A DNA stretch of 64,000 bases from Rhizomys pruinosus (GCA_009823505.1 VZQC01005680.1:5203777-5267776), one strand, 5' to 3'; shown: positions 9,701-21,944, counted from the first letter of the stretch. The notes: generated by a model from the sequence alone, not told the origin. Program-made: numbers and translations.

Positions 9701-12700
9701 TAACCACAACTGGAGATTACGAATAAGGCATTTGAAGGAGGCAACCAAAGCACGCCTTCAACACAGTAAAAGACATTTAAGGACCCACATCGGAATACAG
9801 GGAAGGGGAAGCCCATATGCCAAGATCACGAAGAAGAAACTACAATGGAAAGGTGCAGGATAATCCCACGCCGAAGTGTGTATCAACCCTATGGAGACAC
9901 TCCCTGCAGTGATCACCTCCGGGATGACCCTAAAGCAGCGACATAAGACATCAAACACCAATATTGGGGAAATACTTAAAGACTACAGATCATAAAAAAC
10001 AAATTAAAGAACTAATAAAAGAAAATGAGGTGACCAAAGGAGAGGAGAGAGAATGACAAGTTCCTGAAGGAAGTAGAAACAACTGAAAAAGGAGCGACGC
10101 ATGCTCGAAAAGGAAAAGAAAACCAACGCCAGCAAACAAAAAGAAGCTACAAAAAGAAATCGAAAGAACTCCAAAAAAGAAAGAGGAAACACTTAAGAGA
10201 AATCATAAGAGGAAAGGAAAAGGAAATAACAAACACTCTACCAGTCAAGAGAAAAGGAGTGGAAAAAGCCTCAGAGCAGAATGGAGGGAAGCAGAACAAA
10301 GAATATCAGACCTGGAGGAGAACAAAGAACAACTAAAAAACCTCAGGGAAATATTATGAAAAATGTAAAATACACAAAAACAGAACAACCAGGATCTGTG
10401 ATGGACACTATGAAAGATTAAACCTCCGCATCATAGGAATAGAGGAGAGAGAAGAATCCCAAGAGAAGGTATTGATCAGAATCATTCAACAGAATAATAG
10501 ATGAAAACTTTCCCCAAAACTAAAAAGGACAAACAATACAAACAAAAGCACACAGAACTCCAAACAACATACAAGATCAGAACAGAAATTCTCCACTCCA
10601 CATCATAGTTAAAATGCTAGAACACCCAAAACAAAGAAAAATTCTTAAGCGACAAGAGAAAACAACAAGTGACCTATAAAAGAGGGAAACCTATCAGAAT
10701 AACAACGGACTGCTCATGGCAAACGATGAAGGCAGGAAGAACCTGGAGCAAAACAGCATTTATTCCCAGTGTTGAGGGACAATGGATGCCAGCCCAGGTT
10801 ACGATAACCCAGCAAAATGTCAATCATAGTGTAAGGAGAGAGGAAAATCCTATCCATGACATAACAAACTTGGAAGAATAAAAGGTCCGGAAACCAACCC
10901 TTTCGAGAATACTTGAAGCCAATTCAAAGAACAGAAGAAAGGAGCAACCAACCCCAGGCCCTAGAAGGGAAATCAAATAAAAGCATAACTGAGAAGTAGA
11001 AAACAAACTCAAACCGCAAATGGATAAGAAGGCAAAAGAAAGCAAACCTATCAGTCATAACCTTAAAGTATTAAGGGACTAAACTCTAAATCATAAGACA
11101 TAGACTGGTAGATTGTATTAGGAAACAGACTCCATCGATATGCTATCTACAAGAAACACATCTTACCTTCAGGACAGGCACCACCTTAAAGTGAAGGGGA
11201 GAAAAAATATTCCAAGCAATGGTACCAAAAAGAAAGCAGGTGTTGATATATTAATAAGTGTCGGATAAAATAGCCTTCAAGTAACAAGAATCACAGAGAC
11301 AAAGAAAAGGCACATTACAATTACAATGTCATCAAAGAACAATCCAGCCAGAAGAATATTTCACAATTATAAATATAAATGCCCCAAATTCTGGTGCAAA
11401 AAACTTTATAAAAACAATTCCCTCCAGGTGACCAAAGTACAACAGACTAAGCACAACCACACACTATTAGTAGGGGACTTCTATACCCACTGAGTCCTTT
11501 GGATAGGTCAAACAGGACAAAAATATAAACAGAGAGACTTTGGAACTGAACGTTATGATACACCAAATGGACCATCAGTAGAACCTCCTAAACAGAAACA
11601 AGTCATCCTAATACAAGAGATACACGTTCTACTCAGAACGCCCCACGGAAATTCTCGCAAGTCAGAACCCCCTCCTGGGACAAAGAAAAGACCTCTACAA
11701 ATACAAAATAATTAGAAATAATTTCAATGCATCCTTTTCAGACCACAGAGCAATGAAGTTCAGCATCAACACCAGGACAAGCCTCCTGCCATACAAGAAC
11801 ACAGGGAGACTAAACAACAAACACTTGAATAATAATGGGTTCCAAGGAAAGATAAAGAAATAAATAGAAACATTCCTGGAAACTGAATGACAATGACACA
11901 ATACAACACAACAAAAAAAAACAAAAAAAAAAAAAAAAAAAAAAAAGCAGTCCTAAGAGGAAAATTTATAGCCCTAGGTGCCTACATAGAAAAAACAGAA
12001 AGAGGACCACAGTGAATGATCTAACAGACGACAAAGTGTAAACAGCTAAAAGCCTTGAAGGCAACGAACAGATGAACCCCTACGCAACAACAGAGAAGAA
12101 CAATAACAAAAATCAGAGCAGAAATCAATAAATAGAAACAAAAGAAAACATTAAAAAATCAATGAGCCAAAGTTGGTTCGTTGAAAGAATAAACAGGATA
12201 CACAGAACCTCTAAGCCCAGTTAACAAAAGAAAAGAAGGAAACAACTCAATCATACAATCGGATAGATGAAAAGGCACATATCACAAACGGACAGGAAAA
12301 GATCAAGAAAATTATATGGGAATAGTACAAGAACCTATATTCTACCAAGTTTTAAAATCTAGAAGAATGGATGAATATCTTGCAATCCTAGTACGGAATC
12401 ACCAAAGCTTGGCCGAGAAGAGACCAGCAGCTGTCACGAACCCATACACATATGAAGAAATATAGTATGTAGTAAGAAGCCGCCCAACTAAAAAAGCCCA
12501 GGCCCAGACAGTTTCCCAGCAGAATTCTATAAAACAGTTCAAAAAGAGGTCTACAACCATTACTTCATAACTTTAGAAGATAATCAGGGAAATACTCCCA
12601 AAGTTCCTTCTACGAAGCCCAGCATCACGCTTTACAAAACCAGGTAAAGGAACCCACAAGAAAGGGAAGATATTATGACATCTCATCTCATGAACACAGA

Positions 12701-13482
12701 TGATAAAATTCTACAGAATACTGGCAAGATCGCATACAGACCCAATCAAAAGAATAATCCATCATGACCAATTGGATTCATACCAGAGATGCAGGGATGG
12801 TTCAAACATAGTAAACAATAAAAATCATAACACATAAATGGATCAAAAAGACAAAAACCACAGATCATCTCGATTGATGCGAAAAAGCGACGAAAAAAAA
12901 AAAATCCAGCATCCCGTCATGCTGTAAAGTCCAGAAGGAAGGGATTGGAGGGATCATATTCCCTCATGTAATCAAAGCACATATACAAGAAACCCTACAG
13001 CAAATATAATCCTAGATGGGGAGAATGACAGAAACATTCCCTTTAAAGGTAGGAACCCGGCAAGGCGGCCCCCTATCAATCACATCACCACTCTCTTCAA
13101 CATAGTGCTTGAAACACTTGCTAAGCAATAAGGCAAGAAAAAGGATATTAAAGGAGTACTAATTGGAAAGGAGGAAGTCAAAACTATCCCTATTTGCTGA
13201 TGGGATATGATTGTTTACTTAAGGGATGCAAAAACCCACCAGAAAACTCTAGAAACGATTAAAGCTTCAGCGAAGTGGCAGGATATAAATTAACCTATAA
13301 AAATCAATGGCCTTTCTTTACGCCAAGAACAAGCAAATGGAGAAAGAATTCAAAGAGACCTTCCACTCACAATAGCCCTCAAAAACAATAAAATACCGAG
13401 AAACTAAACCTAACAAAGATACAAAGACCTCTACAACAAAAATTTTAAACCCTTAAAGAAAGAATGAAGAAGACTCAGAAGA

Positions 13483-13857
13483 ATGGAAAAACTCCCATGC
13501 TCATGGATGGTAGAATTAACATGTGTTGGAAGAATGTCCATTTTACCAAAGCGCGTTGTTAGATTTTATACGCAATCCCCAATCAAAAGCCCCCAAGAGG
13601 TGCGGCACAGCGTGGAAACAAAAGTGCTTAAATTCAGTTGGAAAAACAAAAGACCCGCCCGAATAGCGAAATCAATCCTGAGTGAAAAGACCTACACAGG
13701 AGGGATCTCTATAACCAAGTTGAAAACGATCTACAAGGGCTATAGTATAAAAACAACTGGGTACTTGGCACAAAAAAAAGACAGAACTGTGACCATGGAA
13801 ACAAAAAACCGAAGATCCAAATCTAAACACATACAATTTCAGCCATCCCATATTTGA
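13483..13857 (+). pseudogene. L1 ORF2 C-terminal fragment
   Basis: A 124-codon open stretch resembles the part of L1 ORF2p downstream of the reverse transcriptase (WKNKRPARIAKSILS, GGISITKLKTIYKGYSIKTT). It ends in a stop and the frame shifts on both sides. Not functional. Confidence 0.8.
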
Positions 13858-15169
13858 CAAGGGGGGGCAAAGAACCACAATGGAGAAAAGACAGCATCTT
13901 TCAGCAAGTGGGGTTGGCAAACTGTATCACCACTTGTAGAAGAATGAAATAATTAAACCCTACCGCTCACCCTGTACAAAAGTCACTCAGGATGGATCAA
14001 AGACCTCAACGTGAAACCCCAAACTCCTGAGGATAGAGAAAAAGCTTGGCAGCAGACTACAAGAACATAGGCATAGGAAAAGACTTTTCCTAAATCAGAC
14101 AGCAGCTAGCACAAGAATAGGTCGACAATTGACAAATGGGATCTCATCAAACCAAAAGCTCTGTACAGTAAAAGAAACAATAAGGAAGTGAAAGAAAACC
14201 ACAGATGGAGGAAACCTTCACCAGATACATCTGACAAGCATATTCAGGAATATAGAATACTCAAAAAAAACAAAGAAAAAAGAAAACAAATGACCCTCAA
14301 AAGTTGAGAAAGAGGTAACAGAGACTTCACAAGTGAGGAATATAAGAGATGCTGAGAAACATCAAAAGTGTCAACATATCATAATTAAGGAAATGCAAAT
14401 TAAAACCACTCTAAGATATCATCTAACTCATAAGACTCTAGGATCAAGAAAACAAAAACCAGATGGAGAGTTGTGGGAAAGGGGAACACTCATCCACTGC
14501 TGGTGGGAATTAAACTTGTACACCATAATGGAAGCAGTGTGGAGAACCTAAAAAGACTAAAAAGCTCCACCTGACCCAGCCATACCAACTCCTGGATTAC
14601 CCCAAGACTTACCCAGCAAAATACATGCACCCATGTTTATTGCAGCTCTCTTCACAATAGCAAGAGCTGGAACCAACCAAATGCCCTCAACGACAAGTGG
14701 ATAGAGAAAATTGTACATCTACAAATGGAATGCTCTAGCGCAGAAAGAAAGACGACATCATGAACTTAAGGTAATGGATGGAGCTAAAAAAACAAATGAA
14801 GTAACACAGTCCCAGAAAAACAAACATGATGGTCACTCATTGTGATGCTAGTGCCAATTAACCCCATTATAATATTTCTTGTGTAGGTCCCCTGAGCTTT
14901 TGTACAAAGCAGTTTGGCATAATGCATTTTGGAAACAAAAACAACAACAGAAAATACTGCATCAAAAGAACTGACTGAAAACAGTGAACTTCTGCTCAAA
15001 ACATCAACTTCCCCATGGAAAATATTAGAAAGACTGAGAAGGTTATGAAAAGCATGTTTGGCAAGAATGCACAATCGCGGGTGGGTGGGGGAATGGGCGG
15101 GAAAACTGGTCTAGATTTGTTAAAAAAAAATAAATAATAAATGTTATGTGAATAAAAAAAAAAAGACTA

Positions 15170-15655
15170 AGAAAGCTGAAATGGTGATTCTCAGNTTTTT
15201 GCATTTTTTTAAATTCCCCTATAAGAGTTAAACATGTAAGCATGCAACATTATATTTGTTGAATTAATTCAGAATGCTCTGGAGTTATAACAAAGGAGCC
15301 TTGTTATTGCTCTCCAGTCACTTATCTAAATTTTAAGTTGCTAATGGTTCTCACATTTCTCCACTAAATCTTGCCCTGAGTAATGTAGGAGTAGACAGGT
15401 ACTTTAGGATGGCTTGGGATAGGAATTAACATTCCTATAGTAGCTTCAATCGGCTGCTAGTGGTTACCAAAAAAGTACTGTCTCAGACTGAGGTTCTCTA
15501 GATGACTAGAGTACCAAGACGCAGCTAATCTTATCTACTCTGGTAGCAGAAATGGGAAATACTCAATTTTTCATGATCAGTGGGAGGCTTTACCCTTCTG
15601 AATCCATTTTCCCAAGGAAAGTATATTCAAAGTTTCAGTTTACCTTCAAGTTTTC
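15170..15655. other. Unplaced sequence with an undetermined base at 15,195
   Basis: No gene or repeat recognised. The single N sits 26 bp beyond the end of the L1 and marks a probable assembly seam. Confidence 0.6.
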
Positions 15656-15659
15656 AAAG

Positions 15660-15835
15660 ATATTTATTATTTCTGTGTATGAGTGTATTGCCTGCATGTG
15701 TGTAATTTAAAATTATTATTTTTGTGTATGTGTGTTGCCTGCATGTGTGTAATTTTATTATTTTTGTGTATGAGTGTATTGCCTGCATGTGTGTTATTTT
15801 ATTATTTTTGTGTATGAGTGTATTGCCTGCACGTG
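15660..15835 (-). repeat. Four-fold tandem expansion of a B2 3' end
   Basis: 'tttgtgtatgagtgtattgc' and close variants begin four times in 41-56-bp steps (near 15,670, 15,722, 15,764, 15,808), followed by one B2 body in minus orientation to ~16,003. Confidence 0.8.
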
Positions 15836-16003
15836 TATAAGTGCACCCACATTGTGCAATGCCCACAGAGGTCAGAAGAGGGCACTGAATCCCCTGGAAC
15901 TTGAGTAATGGACAGAAGCTGTCATGTGGGTGCTGGGACTGGAGCCCAGGTCCTCTGCAAGAGCAGCCAATGCTCTTAATTGCTAAGCCATCCCTCCACC
16001 CCC
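15836..16003 (-). mobile_element. B2 SINE
   Basis: Minus-strand B2 body (gaggtcagaagagggcactg ... ctctgcaagagcagc), continuous with the expanded 3' end to its left. Confidence 0.8.
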
Positions 16004-16019
16004 ACCTAGATTTTTTTTT

Positions 16020-16175
16020 TTTAACATTTACTTATTCTGGGTCTGTGTATATGTACTTGTACACACTCATTAGGGTGTGGGAGTGGAGGTCCATGTGGGC
16101 TCCAGAGATTGAACTCTGGTCATGAGGCTTGACATCAAGGGTCTTTGCTTACTGAACCGTCTTCCAGGCCCTTGT
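16020..16175 (-). repeat. Old B3/B2-type SINE
   Basis: 'gagattgaactctggtcatg' and 'ctgaaccgtcttccaggccc' are diverged SINE body and end. Confidence 0.5.
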
Positions 16176-16589
16176 TTATCCTACTGTTTCACATTTCACA
16201 TAATGTATCAGTGTGTTGGTTTACATTTAAAGGCAGATTTTCTGGTTTACAGACTCTGATAAAAACGGTAATGCATCTGAGTTAAATGTAGATATAATTC
16301 GCTGTTGTCCACATTTGTTTTACACAAAATCTGTAGAGCAATAACTTTGGGATTGGCACATACAAATGTTCTCTATAATTTCTCTGTTGTACAGTATCAC
16401 CTTGTAGCATTCTCTTTAAGATGAACTTAACGTAAAATTAAGTTTGCTTCCCAAGTTAATCATATATAGTCACCCAAAACAACATGGGTGAATTTGTGAA
16501 TCATGGTGAATTTGATGAAATCTGTGCCTTGATTCCACCCTATAGTTATGTATAATACAACTGTCTTCTGGAGACTCATGGGTTAAAAA
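16176..16589. other. Unplaced sequence
   Basis: AT-rich, nothing recognised. Confidence 0.5.
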
Positions 16590-18290
16590 AAAAAGGGGGG
16601 GGATACAGACAGACATGAAACCTTTTCGTCAAAAACCTTGCAATTCAAATCTTAAAACTAAATGGGAAAAGATTTGTTTCTCAACAGGAGAAATGTCACC
16701 AACTTAATGGCTGAGAAAAGAAAGATACAGCTTTGCATTGAGTAGGATGTACCAAAAAGTGGCAACTGAAAGGTTGACCCGTCTGAACATTGAAAGGAAG
16801 AAAAGCCTCAGATTGCCAAATAAACACGAACCCTTCTGTGGATCCTACATGTAACAACTTTTATAATGAGTCTAATGAAACTTATACCTTCTAGATGCCA
16901 CAAAGGTTTTGATATGAGAGACTTTCTTGCCTTCCCCCCCATAGAACAAGGAGAAATATGACGATGATGGAGGTCGTTCTCCAACTGTAAATTGGAGACA
17001 ACTATTATAGAGGTCATCTCTTATAAAACCGGTAAAAAATGCCTTCTTTAATTGACTAATAGACATAAGAACTGTGAAAGGATTATTATTCTGTTCAACC
17101 AAATATAATACTAAAGTCCTTAGGCTATGCACTTAGGCAAAGTATATTAATGCAGGAGTTCTGACATCAGCAATGGATTGTTCTACCAGGGGGATGTTGG
17201 CCAGGGGATCCAAGGCCCCACAAAAGGTAAGGGCTCCTTGCCTCTAAAGTTGGGATACCTGCAGGAGGAGAGGCAATAAGACCCTGCTGCCGAAGACCTG
17301 ACGTTAACACGGGAGGGATGTATTGAGACCGCACCATGCAAGTGTACAGATGGCCTCTGGAATGCCAGAGAGTGTTACCAAAGGCCACTAAACACAATAA
17401 AGCAAATACGGGTCTCCCTGAGTCAACAAGACTCCACCGTCAGCACCAGCTACACTCACCTGCCTGGAAATATGTGCAGCGGAGGCAGCCATGTGCCTGT
17501 GTATCCCAAATCTAATTGGCTATTGGCTCTCTCCTTGGAGGAATAACCCATGGCTGATGCCACAAGCTTATATCCTTACAGGTAGGAGATGTTATAAGAC
17601 CACAGTAAGACGCTGTCATATTTAACAGGGGGGAAAAAATGTAATTCATGGATTAACATATCATCCAAACATATGTGTCTATGCCAAAGTAACCTACCAT
17701 AACTATTAGTGCTGCTTAAAAACCTATATATCTAATTGTGTTGCTTCATTAGTAGGATCGAAAGGTTATCCTGGACAAACTGTCAGCCCATGAAAGGAAA
17801 CAGCCAGAATTGACCAGAGTCCAAGTCAACAGCTCCAGAGAGAGTGGACTGTTTTACTTCTCATCCACCTGTGCCCCTTTTCTAAGCCTAGGGAACAACT
17901 GCGGAAGAGGGGGCGTGGTAGAATGTAAAGGCTGCGATTGGGGTGAATGGTGAAACTACAGCAATGTAGTCTGGACACTCATTTGATCAACTTGATTGAA
18001 CAAACAACATGTCACCCCCACTGGATGGTGGGGCTGTGGTGGTTTGGGCACAATAGCCTGAGATTGGTTTTGCACGAAGGATGCTTATACTCATGGATTA
18101 TCATTATAGCTAAAAAAGGAAAAAAAAAAAACAGAGAAAGATGCAAGACAGTTATGGCAGAATACATGATCTGGGATGGGGTGGGGGTGGGGGGGAAGGG
18201 AAAGGGAAAAATGCCTGATCTGAATTGGAAAATGATGTATGAAATGCACAAAGCATCAATAAAAATTAAACTTAAAAAAAAAAGAAATAC
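16590..18290 (+). mobile_element. Probable old L1 3' region
   Basis: Moderately GC-rich DNA without open frames, ending in the same G-rich, A-tailed module as 4,565-4,742 (gatgcaagacagttatggca at ~18,142, caataaaaattaaac near 18,260). The tail argues for an L1 3' UTR; the upstream 1.3 kb is not recognised with certainty and could be another element. Confidence 0.4.
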
Positions 18291-18644
18291 ATTGTATGAA
18301 ATTCTAAAAAAATAATAAAAATATTTGAAATTTTAAAAAAAGGCAGGTTTTCCTCCCCTAATCTCTAAGTCAAACAAATGTTCTAGGAATCTGTAATTAT
18401 GTCTATTTATTCTTTGGTTTCTTAAGCTCCCTGCCCCCTTAATGCTTGCAAGTAAGGCAATATTTCATTTTGAAAAAATTCTAGACTGCATTTCCTGCCT
18501 AAAACTACTTTGCATCCTTCCTATACCAACTGAAATATTACTCTCAGAACAACCAGCTAAGTTTGTAACATGGAAATAATATTTGTAACATGGAAATAAT
18601 ACACATATTCTGAATAGTGCTCAGGTTTTTAAATTTTTCATGTC
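18291..18644. other. Unplaced sequence
   Basis: AT-rich; a short tandem of 'ttgtaacatggaaataata' near 18,560-18,600 is the only structure seen. Confidence 0.5.
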
Positions 18645-18760
18645 ACGTTTAATATTTATTTTACTTTTAATTATGTGTGTCTGTCTGCACAAAAGTGCAG
18701 GGGCCCTCCATAGGCCATAAGGGAGCATTGGAACCCCTGGAGCTGAACTTAGAGGAGGTT
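18645..18760 (-). repeat. Old B3-type SINE fragment
   Basis: 'attatgtgtgtctgtctgca' and 'ggaacccctggagctgaact' as in rodent B3/B2 bodies. Confidence 0.45.
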
Positions 18761-18917
18761 AATATTCATTTTAAAAGAAAACTCAAATTGAAATACAACA
18801 CATTACAATTATGAATTAACTAGTGAACCCTATAAATGAATTTCCACTTTTCTGTTAAGTGTAGTGTGCTGGTAGAAGAACACTAGCCAGAATAAGTCTA
18901 CTGGATTTGTTTTACAT

Positions 18918-18952
<35 letters not shown>

Positions 18953-18955
18953 TTT
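18918..18955 (+). repeat. (TTTA)n microsatellite
   Basis: About nine TTTA units. Confidence 0.95.
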
Positions 18956-19110
18956 TATTTTTGTGTGTGTGGTGGTGCCTGTGTTGGCATATACATGCCA
19001 CAACATGTGTGGAGGTCAGAGGGTGACTTTTCAGAGTCAGTTCTCATCATGTGGGTCCTGGGGTCAAACTCAAGTTATAATTTTTTTACCTGCTGAGCTA
19101 TCTCAGGGGT
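18956..19110 (-). repeat. Old B3/B4-type SINE
   Basis: 'gtgtggaggtcagagggtga' and 'ttacctgctgagctatctca'. Confidence 0.5.
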
Positions 19111-19111
19111 A

Positions 19112-19232
19112 CTATTTTGTTTTTTAAGGCAGTAACTCACTCTATAGGCCAAGTTGGCCTGGAATTCATAAAAATCCTCTAACCTTAGCCACACTATTGT
19201 GATTACAAGCATGAGCCACTACACCCAGCTTA
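19112..19232 (-). mobile_element. Old B1 SINE
   Basis: Diverged minus-strand B1 ending 'gagccactacacccagct'. Confidence 0.7.
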
Positions 19233-19539
19233 AACCTGGTAAATTATTATTAGTCATGGTTATAATGGTGAACACAAAAGCCATCTTCCCTCATATAAAA
19301 TTCCTGAAGTTTTTATACTGATGTAACTGCCGTCCTGATATGTAATGAAATTAAGTCTGTATCTTTTCCACTGTAGATTTATGGTCAATGGCAGTGAACA
19401 GTCACATAAAAATAGTGAACTTGTAATGAATCTTTTATGTGATTAACCCTGAATACAAACAAATATATATATATACACACAGAAATCTATAGGTTATTCA
19501 AGATAAGTATTTTCTCCCTTCCTTTCATTCATTCATTCT
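19233..19539. other. Unplaced sequence
   Basis: AT-rich, with a short TATA/ACAC run near 19,465-19,482; nothing coding. Confidence 0.5.
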
Positions 19540-19740
19540 TCATTTTTGTTGTTTTTTTTGTTTTTTTTTTCTTTTTTTATTTTTCTTTTTTTTAATTTTA
19601 TTTTTTGTTGTTCTTGTCTGTCTCTATTTGTCACGTGTCGTCATGCGGAGGTGAGAGGTCTCGATCCCTGCTGAGTTCTCCTAATTTTCAACTTTTAGCT
19701 TGTGGATCGACGTCTCTAAGCTCGGTGCTCTTAACCTCTA
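19540..19740 (-). repeat. Error-ridden poly(T) and B2 remnant
   Basis: A long T-rich run, then 'gtcatgcggaggtgagaggt', 'gatccctgctgagttctcct' and 'aagctcggtgctcttaacct': a B2 in minus orientation with far more changes than its neighbours. Probably poor base calling. Confidence 0.55.
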
Positions 19741-19868
19741 TCTTCATTTTTTGGTCTTTTCAAGACAGGGTCTCCCTGTAGCCCCAACTGTCTGGAACTC
19801 ACTGTGTAGACCAGCTGGCCTTGAATCACAAAGATCCGCCTGCCTCTGAGTGCTAGCCACCAAGCCCG
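19741..19868 (-). mobile_element. B1 SINE
   Basis: ttttttggtcttttcaagac ... gctagccaccaagcccgg. Confidence 0.85.
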
Positions 19869-19983
19869 GATTTTTTGGTCTTCTTGAGACAGGGTCTCCC
19901 TGTAGCCCCAACTGGCCTTGGAACTCCCTCTATAGACCAGGTTGGCCTTGAACTCACAGAGATCCACCTGCCTCAGCCTCCTT
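19869..19983 (-). mobile_element. B1 SINE, truncated
   Basis: ttttttggtcttcttgagac ... gatccacctgcctcagcctc, joined directly to the next B2. Confidence 0.85.
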
Positions 19984-20186
19984 TTTATGTGTATGAGTGT
20001 ACTGTCTGCATGTAGGTTGGTGGACCCGTGTGGTGCAATGCTGCGGAGGTCAGAAGAGGGCATCGGATTCCCCTGGAACTGGAGTTAAAGACGGTTCTCA
20101 GCCGCCATGTGAGTGCTGGGAATCGAACCCGAGTCCTCTGCAAGAGCAGTCGGAGCTCTTAACTCTAGGCCATCTCTCCAGCCCCG
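19984..20186 (-). mobile_element. B2 SINE
   Basis: tatgtgtatgagtgtactgt ... ccatctctccagcccc. Confidence 0.95.
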
Positions 20187-20216
20187 TATTTCCATTAAAA
20201 AAAAAAAAAAAAGTTA

Positions 20217-20335
20217 TAAGCTGGACATAGTGGCACATGCCTAGAAGCCTGGCTCTTTATGGAGGCGAAGCACTGGGATTTTCAGACCAACCTGGGCTGT
20301 CCTGAGACCTTGTTTACAAATAAAAACACCCCCCA
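20217..20335 (+). repeat. Diverged B1-like fragment
   Basis: 'gctggacatagtggcacatg' opens an old B1, degraded after ~100 bp; ends in a C-rich low-complexity run. Confidence 0.5.
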
Positions 20336-20741
20336 CCCGCCCCCGCCAAACTAGTAACAAAAAATAATACTCCTGCCCTACCGTATATATGTGCAACTGG
20401 GAATGGGGTTCCTTTCAAACTTCAAGCACAGGGCTTATCAACTTGGAGGACAAATCCTCCCTGGGCATATGCCCAGAAGTCCAGTAGGCAGGTCTCATAT
20501 ACTCAGGGCCCACTAGAGCAGGCCGTGGAAGGAGGAAGAGCAACAGGCACCTCAGCAGGCACCTCTGTGAACCCCGTGGACAAAGTGGCGGGCACCAACT
20601 GGCTGCCATTTGTTTACAATTGTGGACGTGTGAGGAGAGGCCTCCCTCCCGCTATGGACGCCCATTAAAATCAAAGACTGTGCCCTCGCTCTCTGGGCCT
20701 GAACAGGGAGGCCTGACGTTGCAACCGGGCCGCATGCTTAC

Positions 20742-20764
20742 CTGGAGCCACCGACCCAGTTCAT
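20742..20764 (-). CDS. Redic1: Redic1 (C12orf40) first coding exon, 5' end of gene
   Basis: On the minus strand an ATG at 20,764-20,762 opens a 23-nt coding segment reading MNWVGGS plus two bases of the next codon. It is followed directly by a splice donor GTAAGC (20,741-20,736). MNWVGGSR is the N terminus I know for C12orf40/REDIC1, a germline protein that coats meiotic recombination intermediates and supports class I crossovers. Position supports the call: in mammals this gene sits head to head with ABCD2, and Abcd2 starts about 4.8 kb to the right on the other strand. The exon lies in a GC-rich island with promoter motifs upstream. The coding exon ends in phase 2, so exon 2 must supply one base. 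No exon 2 was recognised further left. Identity rests on eight residues plus synteny and promoter context. Confidence 0.85.
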
Positions 20765-21100
20765 CTCTGCAGAGCTTCTGCGAGGAGCTCAGCCTTCACA
20801 AATGGAGACTAGGCGAGTGGCCTGCAGTTCCCAGCAGCCACTGCGCAGGAGGGTCCACCTCAGTGTGCTTCCGGTTCTTCCGGCTGCGGGGGACGCAGGG
20901 AAAGTCAGGCTGTTCTCCCAAAGGCCCCGGGCAGCACCAGGATGGAAACCACCCCAGCAGCTGCGGGTGGTGAGTCACCTGGACCACCATGATCCCCTCT
21001 AGCTCTGCGCTGCTCCCAGCTCTGAGACCAACCCCGCAAGAGGAGGCAAGTTATGGATGGAAGTCGGACCCTGGAAGTGACGTCACCATTCCAACTCGTT
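20765..21100 (-). promoter_or_regulatory. Redic1: Redic1 5' UTR and CpG-island-type promoter
   Basis: This stretch is GC-rich with many CpGs, unlike the AT-rich surroundings, and is free of B1, B2 and L1 copies. Going upstream from the Redic1 ATG there are two CTTCCGG motifs (20,868-20,874 and 20,877-20,883; CCGGAAG in the gene's sense), typical of ETS/GABP sites near transcription starts, then a perfect CRE palindrome at 21,078-21,085. No TATA box is obvious. The exact transcription start is unknown. The GC-rich part continues left to about 20,480 inside presumed intron 1. Confidence 0.7.
21078..21085. promoter_or_regulatory. Consensus cAMP response element (TGACGTCA)
   Basis: Perfect 8-bp palindrome TGACGTCA about 315 bp upstream of the Redic1 ATG. 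CREs bound by CREM are typical of promoters active in male germ cells, which fits the meiotic role of REDIC1. Use by this gene is inferred. Confidence 0.6.
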
Positions 21101-21944
21101 ACTCTATACCCAGTTCTTGGCATGTTTTTGAAGCGCACGTTTAATATTTAGCAAACAGTTGTTTAGAGGAAGCAGCACACTGTACAAACTTATTATTATT
21201 GTGGATATTTTTTGAGTGTCCCAAAGAATTTAGCCAAGATTTGATTATCTGCGAATATGTGGACGTGCGACTTTAAATCCCTTTCTGGAAAAACAATCGC
21301 AAAACAAAAATTGGATTTTGCTGTTCGTTTCTGTGCTGTTTTGTGTATCTTCACACATTTATTTTATAAATTGCATTTTGGTATAATTTGTGCGCTTTAG
21401 TATAATTTGTGCATTTTGGTTCAGTTTCTTAAACCAAAATACACAAAATACTTTTTTCAAACTGCCATGATATTTTTCCAGAAAAGGTGTTAAAATATAA
21501 TGTATTTTGTAACTTGTTAGGAAATAAGTCCTAGGATAAATACTATTATATCCCAGAGTATACATCTTTTGAAAATAATATTAATCCTGGTTTTTGTAAG
21601 AAGAAAAGAATCACCAAAATCTGTAACTGAATAATGATAAAAACTATAGTAAATATGTAAATCAGTAAACAAGTGAGTTCCACATTTCTGAAGGAAATGG
21701 CTTTCTTCATGGAGTGGATATTGGTTTTCAGTAATTAAACCATGCTGTCAAAGCAGGAGCAATGAACATGTATTTCCTACTTTCAGTGTTCTGAAACTTT
21801 GTTGACTAATGCGAAGGAGAACGTATTTGCTAGTAGATTATCTGTCCTTGTCGTCGTCGTGTCCCCACACCCTGGCCTTTTTTTGTTTAAGGAACATAAA
21901 AGGGAGGTTTGCTTGTATGTTGAGAAAGTCAAGAACAGAGATCA
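21101..21944. other. Redic1-Abcd2 intergenic DNA, proximal part
   Basis: Abrupt change from the GC-rich island to AT-rich DNA; 'agtataatttgtgc' type short repeats near 21,380-21,415; nothing coding. Confidence 0.6.

Larger units (their letters stand above)
9391..15153 (+). mobile_element. L1 retrotransposon, near full length, degraded
   Basis: A 5.76-kb L1: 5' UTR monomer-like DNA (9,391-9,700), ORF1 region (~9,820-10,870), ORF2 region (~11,000-14,780) and 3' UTR with a G-rich tract (~15,080) and A-rich tail. Both flanks share an A run plus 'gacta' (ending 9,390 and 15,169), consistent with a target-site duplication. Both ORFs are broken by many single-base indels and stops. Evenly spread indels with long readable matches suggest sequencing error on top of, or instead of, true decay. 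Confidence 0.9.
1..20741. other. Presumed Redic1 intron 1 and/or intergenic DNA
   Basis: Left of the Redic1 donor nothing resembling a conserved exon was found on either strand. The content is SINEs, L1 pieces, simple repeats and unplaced sequence, itemised separately. Redic1 is a long gene in other mammals, so much of this is probably its first intron. Confidence 0.5.

Noticed and set aside
1..20741. Redic1 exon 2 or another neighbouring gene
   Set aside because: Looked for the Lys/Arg-rich start of REDIC1 exon 2 on the minus strand and for other conserved exons; none was found.
20620..21002. Open frames in the GC-rich island, including an ATG at 20,942 followed by gtgagt
   Set aside because: The minus-strand reading (MNWVGGS plus donor) explains the island with a known gene, promoter motifs and correct synteny; the plus-strand frames show no family features.
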